Positions 1-6,510 are shown, counted from the first letter of the stretch. The stretch: DNA of 10,090 bases from Gammaproteobacteria bacterium (GCA_029857655.1 JAOUGR010000052.1:1-10090), one strand, 5' to 3'. Translations and numbers: made by a program. Notes: generated by a model not told the origin, from the sequence alone.

Positions 1-353
1 TCTGCGAGGCCGCGCTGGCAGGCCGGCTACATGAGATTGAAGCGAACTGGGATGCGCGGGCCGCGGTCGGCGTTGTGCTTGCCGCGGAAGGCTATCCGGA
101 AGATGTCCGTCAGGGCGATGCGATCGCGGGCCTCGACGAGGCAGCCGGTCTGGCAGGCAAGGTATTTCACGCGGGCACCCGTCTGGATGACGGACGCGTG
201 CTGACGGCGGGCGGGCGGGTGCTCTGCGCCGTTGGCCTGGGGTCCGACGTCGCCACTGCGCAACAGGCTGCCTATGCCCTGGTCGATCGCCTGTGCTGGC
301 GCGGAATCAATTACCGCCGCGACATCGGCTGGCGCGCGATCGCTCGCACATGA
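1..353 (+). CDS. purD: Phosphoribosylamine-glycine ligase (GARS), C-terminal part, 5' end outside window
   Basis: PurD joins glycine to 5-phosphoribosylamine using ATP, an early step of de novo purine synthesis in the cytoplasm. Only about 116 C-terminal residues are visible, read from base 3 to the TGA at 351-353. They carry the family's C-terminal domain signature: WDxRAAVGVVLAAEGYP, then a GDAIxGL turn, GKVFHAGTxLDDGRVLTAGGRVL, and the terminal YRRDIGWRAI. These match the known PurD ending almost position for position, so the gene is complete at its 3' end. The stop overlaps the ATG of the next gene as ATGA (350-353), which suggests co-transcription and translational coupling. Identification is firm; only the truncation at the window edge limits it. 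Confidence 0.95.
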   Translation, partial: CEAALAGRLHEIEANWDARAAVGVVLAAEGYPEDVRQGDAIAGLDEAAGLAGKVFHAGTRLDDGRVLTAGGRVLCAVGLGSDVATAQQAAYALVDRLCWRGINYRRDIGWRAIART

Positions 354-637
354 GTCGCATCCACCTGCGACGCTCCCACGAACTGACGGCAAAGGCCGCG
401 CGCGAGCGAGTCAATCGCATGGCCAAGGCGCTGTCGAAGAAATTCGACGCCGAATGCAGCTGGCAGGGCGAGGTGTTGAATATTGAACATCCGAATGTGA
501 CCGGCACCGTCACAATCGGCAAGGACGAGATCGTAGTCGAGGCGACGCTCGGCTTCCTGCTCGCGCTGTTCCGTGATCGCGTCGACGATGAGCTGGTGCG
601 CATCCTCGACGAGGAGTTTCCGGACGACCAGGGCTAG
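350..637 (+). CDS. Polyhydroxyalkanoic acid system family protein (PHA_gran_rgn type), 95 aa
   Basis: A small cytoplasmic protein resembling the 'polyhydroxyalkanoic acid system' family (PHA_gran_rgn), often encoded near PHA-granule genes in gammaproteobacteria. Its biochemical role is not established. Visible family features in order are an N-terminal basic stretch MSRIHLRRSHELT, an amphipathic helix with KAARERVNRMAKALSKKF, a W-G-E-V-L strand, VTGTVTIGKDEIVVEATLGFLLALF, and an acidic C-terminal helix ending DEEFPDDQG. The ATG at 350 was chosen because it gives the usual family length and the ATGA overlap with purD. An in-frame ATG at 293 would bury 19 unrelated residues inside purD. No PHA synthase gene is visible here. 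The TAG stop shares the CTAG palindrome with the stop of the convergent gene. Confidence 0.8.
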   Translation: MSRIHLRRSHELTAKAARERVNRMAKALSKKFDAECSWQGEVLNIEHPNVTGTVTIGKDEIVVEATLGFLLALFRDRVDDELVRILDEEFPDDQG

Positions 638-1587
638 ATTGGCGGCCGGACCAGGACCGGCCAGGTCAGCGTCGCCTCAATATTCTTTCCGTTGCGGCGG
701 GCGGGAGCGAAGGCCAGATTGCGCAGGATGCAGTGCCCGGCCTGGTCAAGCGCCTCGTCGCCGCTGCTGCGCACAACTTCCGCCTTGCGCACCCGGCCGC
801 CATTGGTGACGGTAATCCGATAGCTGATCACCTGTTCGTCATCGCGACCGGGCGGATAGCACTTTCGATAAGCATCGATGATCTGCTCATCGCTCGAGCG
901 AACCGTCGGGGCGTCCAGCCTCACGCGCTCGTGCGGATTTCGCGTGAGGTTGAAGTCCACCGGTACGGTGGCCCACGATTCGACAGCAACAAGGTGCAGG
1001 CGCGCTGGGAAAAACGCGAGCCGGCCGGCGACGCAGCGCGCGGCTTCATCCATCCATGGCAGAAGGCCATCCGGCAACACGGTTTCAACGACCCGGCCGT
1101 CCTTGCCGACCCGAACCAGCAAGTCCAGCTCACCTTCATAGGCATGGTTCAGGGTCGCCAGGGGATCGATCGCCGGCTGGCAATACTCGATGGCTTTGCG
1201 CGCCGGCTCGCGGAGGGAGGGCGGATTCGGGAACCCGATGTCAATGGTCACCTTGCCAGCCACGGGCTCGCCATCAAGGGTCGCAGGTTCGTAGCGCATC
1301 GTCACCGCAACGCACTGCGCCGCGGCTGCCAGGTGATCCTCCGTTCCCGCCGGGCTCGAAGCGCCTGCAACTCGCCCCTGGGCATCGACGACGATGGTGA
1401 CCTCGACCTCGCCGGTCACCACGCCGCCACGGCTGTGCATCGCGTAGCACTTGTCGGTCGCATTGCTGAGATTGCCGAGCGGGCGCGGCGGCTGCGAAGC
1501 ATGCTGCCCGGCTTGCGCAAGCGCGGCCGCGACCAATCCGGTGGTCGTCACCAGGATTCGCATCGCGATTTGAGCAAGAATGCTCAC
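634..1587 (-). CDS. Secreted protein with three TonB-C/AgmX-like repeats, function unknown
   Basis: Residues 9-30 look like a Sec signal peptide: an MR start, a hydrophobic ILVTTTGLVAAALA core, and an AQA-type cleavage site. There is no lipobox and no later membrane segment, so a soluble periplasmic product is inferred. The mature part holds three related modules, roughly residues 55-119, 148-214 and 243-313. Each has a beta strand, a short turn of the D/GxxGRV type, a helix with Cys followed by an (L/Y)xFxPA-like motif, and a closing beta strand, as in TonB C-terminal or AgmX/PglI C-terminal domains. Each module has one cysteine pair (C47/C92, C136/C185, C243/C286). Unlike TonB it lacks a retained membrane anchor and a Pro-rich spacer, so it is probably not an energy transducer for an outer-membrane receptor. 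I use the GTG at 1587. ATG at 1563 is a good alternative because it begins exactly at a classical signal peptide. It lies 96 bp downstream of the glycosylase gene. Confidence 0.7.
   Translation of the reverse strand: MSILAQIAMRILVTTTGLVAAALAQAGQHASQPPRPLGNLSNATDKCYAMHSRGGVVTGEVEVTIVVDAQGRVAGASSPAGTEDHLAAAAQCVAVTMRYEPATLDGEPVAGKVTIDIGFPNPPSLREPARKAIEYCQPAIDPLATLNHAYEGELDLLVRVGKDGRVVETVLPDGLLPWMDEAARCVAGRLAFFPARLHLVAVESWATVPVDFNLTRNPHERVRLDAPTVRSSDEQIIDAYRKCYPPGRDDEQVISYRITVTNGGRVRKAEVVRSSGDEALDQAGHCILRNLAFAPARRNGKNIEATLTWPVLVRPPI
1571..1586 (-). other. Perfect 6-bp hairpin overlapping the GTG start of the TonB-C-like gene
   Basis: TGAGCA (1571-1576) and TGCTCA (1581-1586) are perfectly complementary around a 4-base loop. 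Read on the minus strand, the stem begins with the last two bases of the GTG at 1585-1587. Folded mRNA would therefore hide that start codon. This either argues for the ATG at 1563 as the true start or points to translation-coupled opening by ribosomes leaving the upstream leader ORF. The pairing is seen directly; its role is inference. Confidence 0.35.
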
Positions 1588-1592
1588 ATCTT

Positions 1593-1655
1593 CTACCGAT
1601 CTTTAGCTGCGTACGACCATACTGGCGCTATCTTCGCGAGCAGCCACAGCCGCAT
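1593..1655 (-). CDS. Possible 20-codon leader peptide upstream of the TonB-C-like gene
   Basis: On the minus strand an ATG at 1655 opens a 20-codon ORF (MRLWLLAKIAP..., ending in AAKDR) with a TAG at 1593-1595. It is preceded by an unusually strong ribosome binding site, GGAGGAGA, placed 4 bases before the ATG if the full run is counted and about 7 if GGAGG alone is counted. The stop lies 5 bases before the GTG of the secreted-protein gene. This is the best Shine-Dalgarno in the region, better than that of the large gene, which fits a translated leader that couples to the gene downstream. The peptide has a basic start and a short hydrophobic stretch, and resembles no leader I know. It could be chance. 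Confidence 0.3.
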   Translation of the reverse strand: MRLWLLAKIAPVWSYAAKDR

Positions 1656-1683
1656 CGATCTCTCCTCCAACCTGCATACGGGC

Positions 1684-2325
1684 CTATTTTTCCTGCGCCG
1701 CCCGCTGCTTTTTCTCGCGATAAAAATCCACTGCCCGCCACAGGTACCACGAGGCTGTCGTGCGGTAAGGGGCCCAGCGTTCGCCGAAATTCGCCAGCAC
1801 CTTCGGCTTCGGCAGCTTGCGCTTGCCATAGGCGATCCTGAATCCATTGCAGATCCCGTAATCGTCCACCGGCAGCACGTCCGGCCGGCCGAGCGTGAAC
1901 ATCAGGAACATCTCGGCGGTCCAGCGGCCGACGCCGCGCGCCTCGGTGAGCCGCTCGATGATTGCCTCGTCGGGTAGCCTGCTGAGTACACGGCGTTCGG
2001 GAATGGTGCCATCGAGCGTCTTCGCGGCTATGTCCTTCAGCGATGCCGCCTTGGCCCGCGAGAATCCGGCGGCGCGCAGCTGTTCGTCCGGTGTTGCGAC
2101 CAGCTGCTCGGGTGCGGGGTAGCTTTCACCGCCATACAGTGCGCAGAAGCGGCCGAGGATGGTGGTGGCGGCCTTGCCGGTCAGTTGCTGGTGGGCGACG
2201 GCCCGGACCAGCGACTCGTACGGACTGCGCTGGCGATCAGGCTGCGGGCAATAGGGTCCGGCGCGGCGGATGAGCTGCGCCATCACCGGGTCGCCCCGGC
2301 TCAGAAGGCGCAGCGCGTCGGTCAT
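1684..2325 (-). CDS. DNA-3-methyladenine glycosylase, AlkA/HhH-GPD family, 213 aa
   Basis: This enzyme excises alkylated purines such as 3-methyladenine from DNA, starting base excision repair. The N-terminal helical part has [20 protein letters not shown] (about residues 34-53), the conserved HQQLxxKAA signature of AlkA-type enzymes. The helix-hairpin-helix is at [17 protein letters not shown] (126-142), followed by [13 protein letters not shown], where D154/D155 supplies the catalytic Asp of the HhH-GPD motif. The C-terminal [19 protein letters not shown] is the usual closing helix, 'P.R..A.WYLWR'. At 213 residues it is the short form found in yeast Mag1 and many bacteria, lacking the N-terminal domain of E. 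coli AlkA. The ATG at 2325 overlaps the rho stop by ATGA, so it is probably read from the trxA-rho transcript. There is no sign of an ada gene or adaptive-response operator. Confidence 0.93.
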   Translation of the reverse strand: MTDALRLLSRGDPVMAQLIRRAGPYCPQPDRQRSPYESLVRAVAHQQLTGKAATTILGRFCALYGGESYPAPEQLVATPDEQLRAAGFSRAKAASLKDIAAKTLDGTIPERRVLSRLPDEAIIERLTEARGVGRWTAEMFLMFTLGRPDVLPVDDYGICNGFRIAYGKRKLPKPKVLANFGERWAPYRTTASWYLWRAVDFYREKKQRAAQEK

Positions 2326-3752
2326 CCGCGCTTCATGGAATCAAAGAAGTCCGCATTGGTCTTGGTGTCCTTCATCTTGTCGATCAGGAACTCGACCGCC
2401 GCGAGCTCGTCCATCGGGTGCAGCAATTTCCGCAGGATCCACATCTTGGCCAGTTCGTCCTGCGCCGTGATGAGTTCCTCGCGGCGCGTGCCGGAACGGT
2501 TGATGTTGAAGGCCGGGAATACGCGCTTCTCCGAGATCCGGCGATCCAGGTGGATTTCGCTGTTGCCCGTGCCCTTGAACTCCTCGTAGATCACGTCGTC
2601 CATTCGCGAGCCGGTGTCGATCAGCGCAGTCGCGATGATCGTCAGCGAACCGCCCTCCTCCACATTGCGCGCTGCGCCGAAAAAGCGCTTCGGCCGCTGC
2701 AATGCGTTCGCGTCAACGCCGCCGGTCAGCACCTTTCCGGAGCTCGGCACGACGGTGTTGTAGGCACGCGCGAGGCGCGTGATCGAGTCGAGCAGGATCA
2801 CGACATCGCGCTTGTGCTCGACCAGTCGCTTGGCCTTCTCGATGACCATCTCCGCAACCTGCACGTGACGGCTGGCTGGCTCGTCGAACGTGGACGCGAC
2901 GACTTCGCCCTTCACGGTGCGCGTCATCTCGGTCACTTCCTCTGGCCGCTCGTCGATCAGCAGCACGATCAGGTAGAGGTCGGGATGATTCCAGGTGATC
3001 GAGGTCGCGATGTTCTGCAGCAGCATCGTCTTGCCGGCCTTAGGCGGCGAGATGATCAGGCCGCGCTGGCCCTTGCCGAGCGGCGCCATCAGGTCGATCA
3101 TCCGAGCGGTCAGGTCCTCGGTCGAGCCGTTGCCGCGCTCGAGCTTGAGCCGCTTGGTCGGGTGCAGCGGCGTCAGGTTTTCGAACAGGATCTTGTGCCG
3201 GGCGCTTTCCGGTGTGTCGAAATTGATCTCGCCGACCTTCAACAGCGCGAAATACCGCTCGCCGTCCTTGGGCGGGCGGATCAGCCCGGAAATCGAGTCT
3301 CCGGTACGCAGGTTGAAGCGGCGGATCTGGCTGGGGCTGACGTAAATGTCGTCAGGCCCGGCCAGGTATGAACTGTCGGCCGAGCGCAGGAATCCGAAAC
3401 CGTCCTGCAGTATCTCGAGCACGCCGTCGCCGTAGATATCCTCGCCGCTACGCGCGTGCGCTTTCAGGATCGAGAAGATGACGTCCTGCTTTCGCTGGCG
3501 CGCCATGTTCTCGAGTCCCATGGAGTCGGCCATCGTCACGAGTTCGTGGACCGGCTTGTTCTTCAGCTCGGTCAGATTCATGGCGCTGCGTGATGCGGCC
3601 AGTTCCTCCGGCGAAATCGTGTCGCCTTCCGAGCCGTCGACATGATCGTCGACCGGAAGCCCCTCATTGCCATGACGCGGTCCGCCACCACCGCCGCGAT
3701 TGCGGTGGCCCTTCTGGCGATTGCGCGACTGGTTGCCGAGATAGCCCCTCAC
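2322..3752 (-). CDS. rho: Transcription termination factor Rho with a 57-residue N-terminal Arg/Gly-rich extension
   Basis: Rho is the hexameric RNA-dependent ATPase/translocase that ends transcription at Rho-dependent sites. The core from the ATG at 3581 is exactly 419 residues and co-linear with E. coli Rho. In core numbering it shows the N-terminal helix bundle ([10 protein letters not shown]), the cold-shock RNA-binding domain with DGFGFLR (60-66) and DDIY (77-80), Walker A PPKAGKT (179-185), Walker B VILLDS (261-266), the Q-loop (about 278-290) and the R-loop (about 322-326). L187, D210, E211, R212, S266 and G337, known from E. coli as bicyclomycin-contact or resistance positions, are all present. 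I place the start upstream at the GTG at 3752. It overlaps the trxA stop as GTGA, has GGAG 8 bases upstream, and opens an uninterrupted 57-codon extension. The ATG at 3581 has no well-spaced Shine-Dalgarno. If 3581 is the true start, 167 untranslated bases separate trxA and rho. Confidence 0.97.
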   Translation of the reverse strand: MRGYLGNQSRNRQKGHRNRGGGGGPRHGNEGLPVDDHVDGSEGDTISPEELAASRSAMNLTELKNKPVHELVTMADSMGLENMARQRKQDVIFSILKAHARSGEDIYGDGVLEILQDGFGFLRSADSSYLAGPDDIYVSPSQIRRFNLRTGDSISGLIRPPKDGERYFALLKVGEINFDTPESARHKILFENLTPLHPTKRLKLERGNGSTEDLTARMIDLMAPLGKGQRGLIISPPKAGKTMLLQNIATSITWNHPDLYLIVLLIDERPEEVTEMTRTVKGEVVASTFDEPASRHVQVAEMVIEKAKRLVEHKRDVVILLDSITRLARAYNTVVPSSGKVLTGGVDANALQRPKRFFGAARNVEEGGSLTIIATALIDTGSRMDDVIYEEFKGTGNSEIHLDRRISEKRVFPAFNINRSGTRREELITAQDELAKMWILRKLLHPMDELAAVEFLIDKMKDTKTNADFFDSMKRG

Positions 3753-4075
3753 AGGTGCTGCTCCAGCAATGCCGCCAGTTTCGACTTCCCGACCAGCCCG
3801 ACCTGTTGCGCCTCGGGCGCGCCATTCTTGAACAGGATCAGAGTCGGGATCCCGCGCACGCCGTACCTGACCGGCGTCTGGCGGTTGTCGTCGATATTCA
3901 GCTTGGCGATCTTGACCCGGCCCTGGTAGTCCTGGGCGATGTCCTCGAGGATCGGGGCGATGGCCTTGCAGGGGCCGCACCATTCGGCCCAGAAATCCAG
4001 CAGGACCGGCAGGTCCGATTTCAGTACATCGGACTCGAAGGTTGCATCAGTGGTGTGGACGATATTGCCGCTCAC
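3749..4075 (-). CDS. trxA: Thioredoxin 1, 108 aa
   Basis: This is the cytoplasmic disulfide reductase for ribonucleotide reductase, PAPS reductase and other proteins. The whole family signature is present: [33 protein letters not shown] with redox cysteines C33 and C36, KLNIDDN, and the cis-proline motif [15 protein letters not shown]. Length and order match E. coli TrxA (109 aa). I chose the GTG at 4075 because GAGGAGA sits about 9 bases upstream and the protein then begins [10 protein letters not shown], like E. coli. The TTG at 4093 lies inside that Shine-Dalgarno run and is unlikely to be used. The TGA stop overlaps the proposed rho GTG. The trxA-rho order next to divergent rhlB is a familiar gammaproteobacterial arrangement. 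Confidence 0.97.
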   Translation of the reverse strand: MSGNIVHTTDATFESDVLKSDLPVLLDFWAEWCGPCKAIAPILEDIAQDYQGRVKIAKLNIDDNRQTPVRYGVRGIPTLILFKNGAPEAQQVGLVGKSKLAALLEQHL

Positions 4076-4111
4076 GCGGGGGTTTCTCCTCAATTTAGGG
4101 TTGATCTGTGA

Positions 4112-4125
4112 CGGGCGAACGCCCG
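4112..4125. other. Perfect inverted repeat CGGGCG-AA-CGCCCG
   Basis: A 14-base perfect palindrome sits 36 bases upstream of the trxA start. In DNA it could be a compact operator. In trxA leader RNA it could be a small GC-rich stem, although the 2-base centre forces the closing pair to open. There is no T-run on either side, so it is not an intrinsic terminator. A match of this length by chance is plausible in GC-rich DNA. Confidence 0.3.
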
Positions 4126-4235
4126 ATACGGCACAATAAGGGTTCTGGCGCTGGAACTCTGGCTGCCTGTCAGGGTGTCAGCACATGCCGGGGTCCTGTT
4201 CGGGACGCTTCCGGAGTGCCGGTGAATGCGGTAGT

Positions 4236-4251
4236 CAGCGGGGGACCGCTG
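4236..4251 (+). other. GNRA-capped hairpin in the rhlB leader region
   Basis: CAGCGG (4236-4241) and CCGCTG (4246-4251) pair perfectly around GGGA, which fits the GNRA tetraloop consensus on the plus strand. The stem lies about 45 bases upstream of the small ORF that abuts rhlB, so it would be in the 5' UTR of rhlB if transcription starts further left. The next T-run (4261-4265, CTTTTG) is short and about 10 bases away, making a terminator unlikely. Function is unknown. Confidence 0.35.
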
Positions 4252-4295
4252 TGTTCAGGTCCTTTTGTAGCGCGTCGGAGGACATTTTTCAAGAG

Positions 4296-4322
4296 ATGAA
4301 TGCCACAGTAGTAAACAAGTGA
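4296..4322 (+). CDS. Possible 8-codon ORF overlapping the rhlB GTG start
   Basis: ATG at 4296 opens an ORF encoding MNATVVNK. Its TGA at 4320-4322 overlaps the rhlB GTG at 4319-4321 as GTGA. GGAGGA lies 13 bases upstream, a long spacing, and AAGAG directly precedes the ATG. The rhlB GTG itself has no Shine-Dalgarno, so re-initiation after this mini-ORF would explain how it starts. The same arrangement could arise if the true rhlB start is this ATG and a second indel is present. Confidence 0.25.
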   Translation: MNATVVNK

Positions 4323-5781
4323 CAGAACAGCAATTCTCGGATATCTCGTTCACCGGCCTGCAATTACCGAATCCGTGGCCCGCGGCATCGCTGATGCGGG
4401 CTTTGAGCGCTGCACCCCGATCCAGGCGGAGACGCTGCCACGAGCGCTCGCCGGCCTCGACGTGGCGGGCCAGGCCCAGACCGGCACCGGCAAGACCGCG
4501 GCATTTCTCGTCGCGCTGTTCACCCACCTGCTGCGCTACCCCGCCTCCGCGGAGCGGCCCGGCACGTCGCCGCGCGCGCTGATTCTGGCCCCGACGCGTG
4601 AACTCGCGATCCAGATTCATCGTGACGCCGAGGTGCTGGGGCAGTACACCGAACTGGCGCTGGGTCTTGCTTACGGTGGCGTCGACTACGACAAGCAGCG
4701 CCGCGACCTGCAGGCCGGCGTCGACATCCTGATCGGCACGCCCGGGCGCATCATCGACTACTTCAAGCAGCACGTCTTCGACCTCCGTCATGCGCAGGTG
4801 ATGGTCCTCGACGAGGCCGACCGCATGTTCGACCTCGGCTTCATCAAGGACATCCGCTACCTGCTGCGCCGCCTGCCGGCACCCGAATTTCGCCTCAATA
4901 TGCTGTTCTCCGCGACACTATCGCACCGCGTGCTCGAACTCGCCTACGAGCATATGAATGACCCGGAACTGATACGCATCGAGCCCGAGCGTGTGACTGC
5001 CGATCGCGTACGCCAGGTCATTTATTACCCTGCCATGGAGGAAAAGGCGCCGCTGCTGGTCCACAACCTGCGGAAGACCGAAGCGACGCGCACGATGGTA
5101 TTCGTCAATACCAAGCGGCTTGCGGAGCGGCTCGAGCGCGTTTTGCGTGCCAACGGCATCGTGGCGGCCGCGATGTCCGGCGACGTGCCGCAACGCAAGC
5201 GCATGCGCATGTTGCGCGAATTCCACGAAGGCAAGCTCGCGGTGCTGGTGGCGACCGACGTGGCCGCGCGCGGGCTGCACATACCGGACGTCAGCCACGT
5301 GTTCAACTACGACCTGCCGCAGGATGCGCAGGACTACGTGCACCGCATCGGTCGCACTGCGCGCGCCGGGGCGGCGGGCGACGCGGTCAGCTTCGGCTGC
5401 GAGCAATATGTCGAGTCATTACCCGAGATAGAGGCGTTCATCGGCCAGCGCATCCCGGTCGGCAGCTTCGACCCGGCAGAACTTCCGCGCTTGAGATCCG
5501 GCTACCTGGCACCGCGCCAGGATGACGACGAGGAAGACGGTCCGCCGCCCCCGCGCCATCGCCGTGGCCACGAAAAAGGCCGGCCGGAACGGCGTGCGGG
5601 CAGGCCGCATGCGCAGTCGGCAGTGCGGGTGGAGCGCAGTGAAAGCAAGCCGGCGATTGCGCCCGTGGCGCAGGTTCCCGCTCCCGCCGGCGATGCCGCG
5701 CCTGCCAAGAAGCGCAGGCGCCGCAGGCGCCGGCATGGCGGCGGCCCCGGCAGCGGGCCTCAGGCGCCACCCGCCGGTTGA
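4319..5781 (+). CDS. rhlB: ATP-dependent RNA helicase RhlB (DEAD-box), with an apparent single-base frameshift near 4367
   Basis: RhlB unwinds RNA for RNase E/PNPase in the degradosome. From 4375 to 5781 one frame carries all DEAD-box motifs: Q motif GFERCTPIQ, motif [26 protein letters not shown], motif II DEAD, motif [26 protein letters not shown], and motif [14 protein letters not shown]. The C-terminal tail of about 90 residues has an acidic patch (DDDEED), Pro-rich stretches and a KKRRRRRRR run encoded partly by a tandem CAGGCGCCG repeat, similar to the basic RhlB tail. The N-terminus is odd. The conserved opening [10 protein letters not shown] lies in a different frame, read from the GTG at 4319. 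The two parts join cleanly if one base is missing at about 4367-4369, giving ...[16 protein letters not shown], about 487 residues. As written the sequence is frameshifted. Starting at the GTG at 4375 would lose the N-terminus and the upstream aromatic of the Q motif, and has no Shine-Dalgarno. Confidence 0.9.
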
Positions 5782-6473
5782 CGCTCCGGACTCCGTGGCG
5801 CGAGACCCTGCGCCAGTTCGTGCACCGAATCGACACCCGGGAAATCCTCGACCACGCGCGAGGGAAACCGGCTGTCAGGCCGGCGAATCGCAAACAGCCA
5901 TGCGATGCCGTGTGCCCGTGCGGCACGCAGTACCGGCAGGCTGTCGTCCACACATAGCGTGCGGCTTGCGTCGAATCGCTCCTGTGCGGCAAGCCGCGGC
6001 CAGAATGCGGCGCTTTCCTTGGCCTCGCCCAGATCATGAGAGGAATAGACTGCGTGGAATTCGCGGCGAACCCCGAGGTGCGCGTCCTTGATCGCAAGCG
6101 TCTCCGGATGGGCGTTGGTCACCAGCACTACCCGCCTGCCGGTAGCACGCAGTCCGGCCAGGAATTCGCGCGCTCTTGGCAGCCATGCAATCTGGTGACG
6201 TGCTGCACGCTTGAGCGCGGCAATATCGAGTGAAAGCGCACGACTCCAGTAGTCAATGCAGTACCAATCGAGCGTGCCGTGGGTCGCCTCGAAGATCGGC
6301 TTCATCAGCTGGCGCGCCTCGGCGATCGACAGGCGCCGGCTTGCCGCGTATTGGCGCGGGACCCACACCTGCCAGAAATGGATGTCGAAGCCCAGGTCGA
6401 GCAGCGTGCCATCCATGTCCAGCAACACCGTATCGATGGACGACCAGTCCGGGGCCGCGGCGGTGCTGTTCAC
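5760..6473 (-). CDS. yrfG: HAD-family GMP/IMP nucleotidase, YrfG type, 237 aa
   Basis: E. coli YrfG is a HAD phosphatase acting on purine nucleoside monophosphates, chiefly GMP and IMP. This protein shares its hallmark text: [17 protein letters not shown] (14-30) with nucleophile D19 and acid/base D21, FWQx[19 protein letters not shown], motif II VTNAHP with T119, motif III K152 (GEAKES), and motif IV DDS (176-178). The cap is the small helical type between motifs I and II. The start is the GTG at 6473; no strong Shine-Dalgarno precedes it, and no alternative start lies before the DMDGT motif that would keep the N-terminal strand. It is divergent from cysQ across 37 bp and converges on rhlB with a 22 bp overlap of coding ends. 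A nudE gene, which I recall beside yrfG/cysQ in some relatives, is not present between them here. Confidence 0.9.
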   Translation of the reverse strand: MNSTAAAPDWSSIDTVLLDMDGTLLDLGFDIHFWQVWVPRQYAASRRLSIAEARQLMKPIFEATHGTLDWYCIDYWSRALSLDIAALKRAARHQIAWLPRAREFLAGLRATGRRVVLVTNAHPETLAIKDAHLGVRREFHAVYSSHDLGEAKESAAFWPRLAAQERFDASRTLCVDDSLPVLRAARAHGIAWLFAIRRPDSRFPSRVVEDFPGVDSVHELAQGLAPRSPERQPAGGA

Positions 6474-6480
6474 GGGCCTA

Positions 6481-6505
6481 TGATATAACGCGCGCCTTTC
6501 CGGAG
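6481..6505 (+). promoter_or_regulatory. Extended -10 promoter and ribosome binding site for the cysQ unit
   Basis: TGATATAAC (6481-6489) is an extended -10 element: TG, one base, then TATAAC, a 5 of 6 match to TATAAT. No good -35 is found at 16-18 bases, as is usual for extended -10 promoters. Transcription would start near 6495, giving a short leader with GGAG (6502-6505) 5 bases before the cysQ ATG. The site sits in the 37 bp gap shared with divergent yrfG, so yrfG expression must use overlapping sequence. Prediction from consensus only. Confidence 0.45.
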
Positions 6506-6510
6506 ACGCA

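Larger units (their letters stand above)
4076..4318. promoter_or_regulatory. Divergent intergenic region between trxA-rho and rhlB
   Basis: This is the only large gap in the window (about 240 bp) and must carry promoters for both the leftward trxA-rho-glycosylase unit and rightward rhlB. I see no strong sigma-70 consensus. The best rightward guess is GTGACG (4108-4113) with CACAAT (4132-4137) at 18-base spacing, which is weak. The trxA ribosome binding site GAGGAGA lies at its left edge, and a GGAGGA (4277-4282) lies near the right. Two perfect short hairpins and an 8-codon ORF are listed separately. In some bacteria rho autoregulates through its own leader; a comparable site cannot be shown from the sequence alone. 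Confidence 0.5.

Noticed and set aside
733..1977. Long open frame of 414 codons on the plus strand
   Set aside because: It lies antisense across the secreted-protein gene and the DNA glycosylase gene, both with clear domains. The translation shows no family pattern, and long antisense frames are expected in GC-rich coding DNA.
2418..3371. 317-codon open frame on the plus strand
   Set aside because: It is antisense to the rho core, whose motifs are unambiguous; the His/Arg-rich translation is a mirror of Rho codon bias.
3753..3983. Further upstream extension of the rho frame into trxA
   Set aside because: The frame is open to 3983, but this part overlaps trxA in another frame and encodes a Pro/Arg-rich shadow. 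The GTG at 3752 gives a natural overlap start.
4112..4125. Palindrome considered as a trxA or rhlB intrinsic terminator
   Set aside because: The loop is only 2 bases and no T-run follows on either strand; kept only as a low-confidence inverted repeat.
5700..5760. Tandem CAGGCGCCG repeat considered as a mobile or microsatellite repeat
   Set aside because: Only two copies, in frame and encoding the basic RhlB tail; simplest explained by Arg codon runs.
5438..6097. 219-codon minus-strand frame across the rhlB 3' end and yrfG
   Set aside because: It overlaps the clearly identified RhlB tail and the YrfG catalytic region in a different frame and has no recognisable domain.
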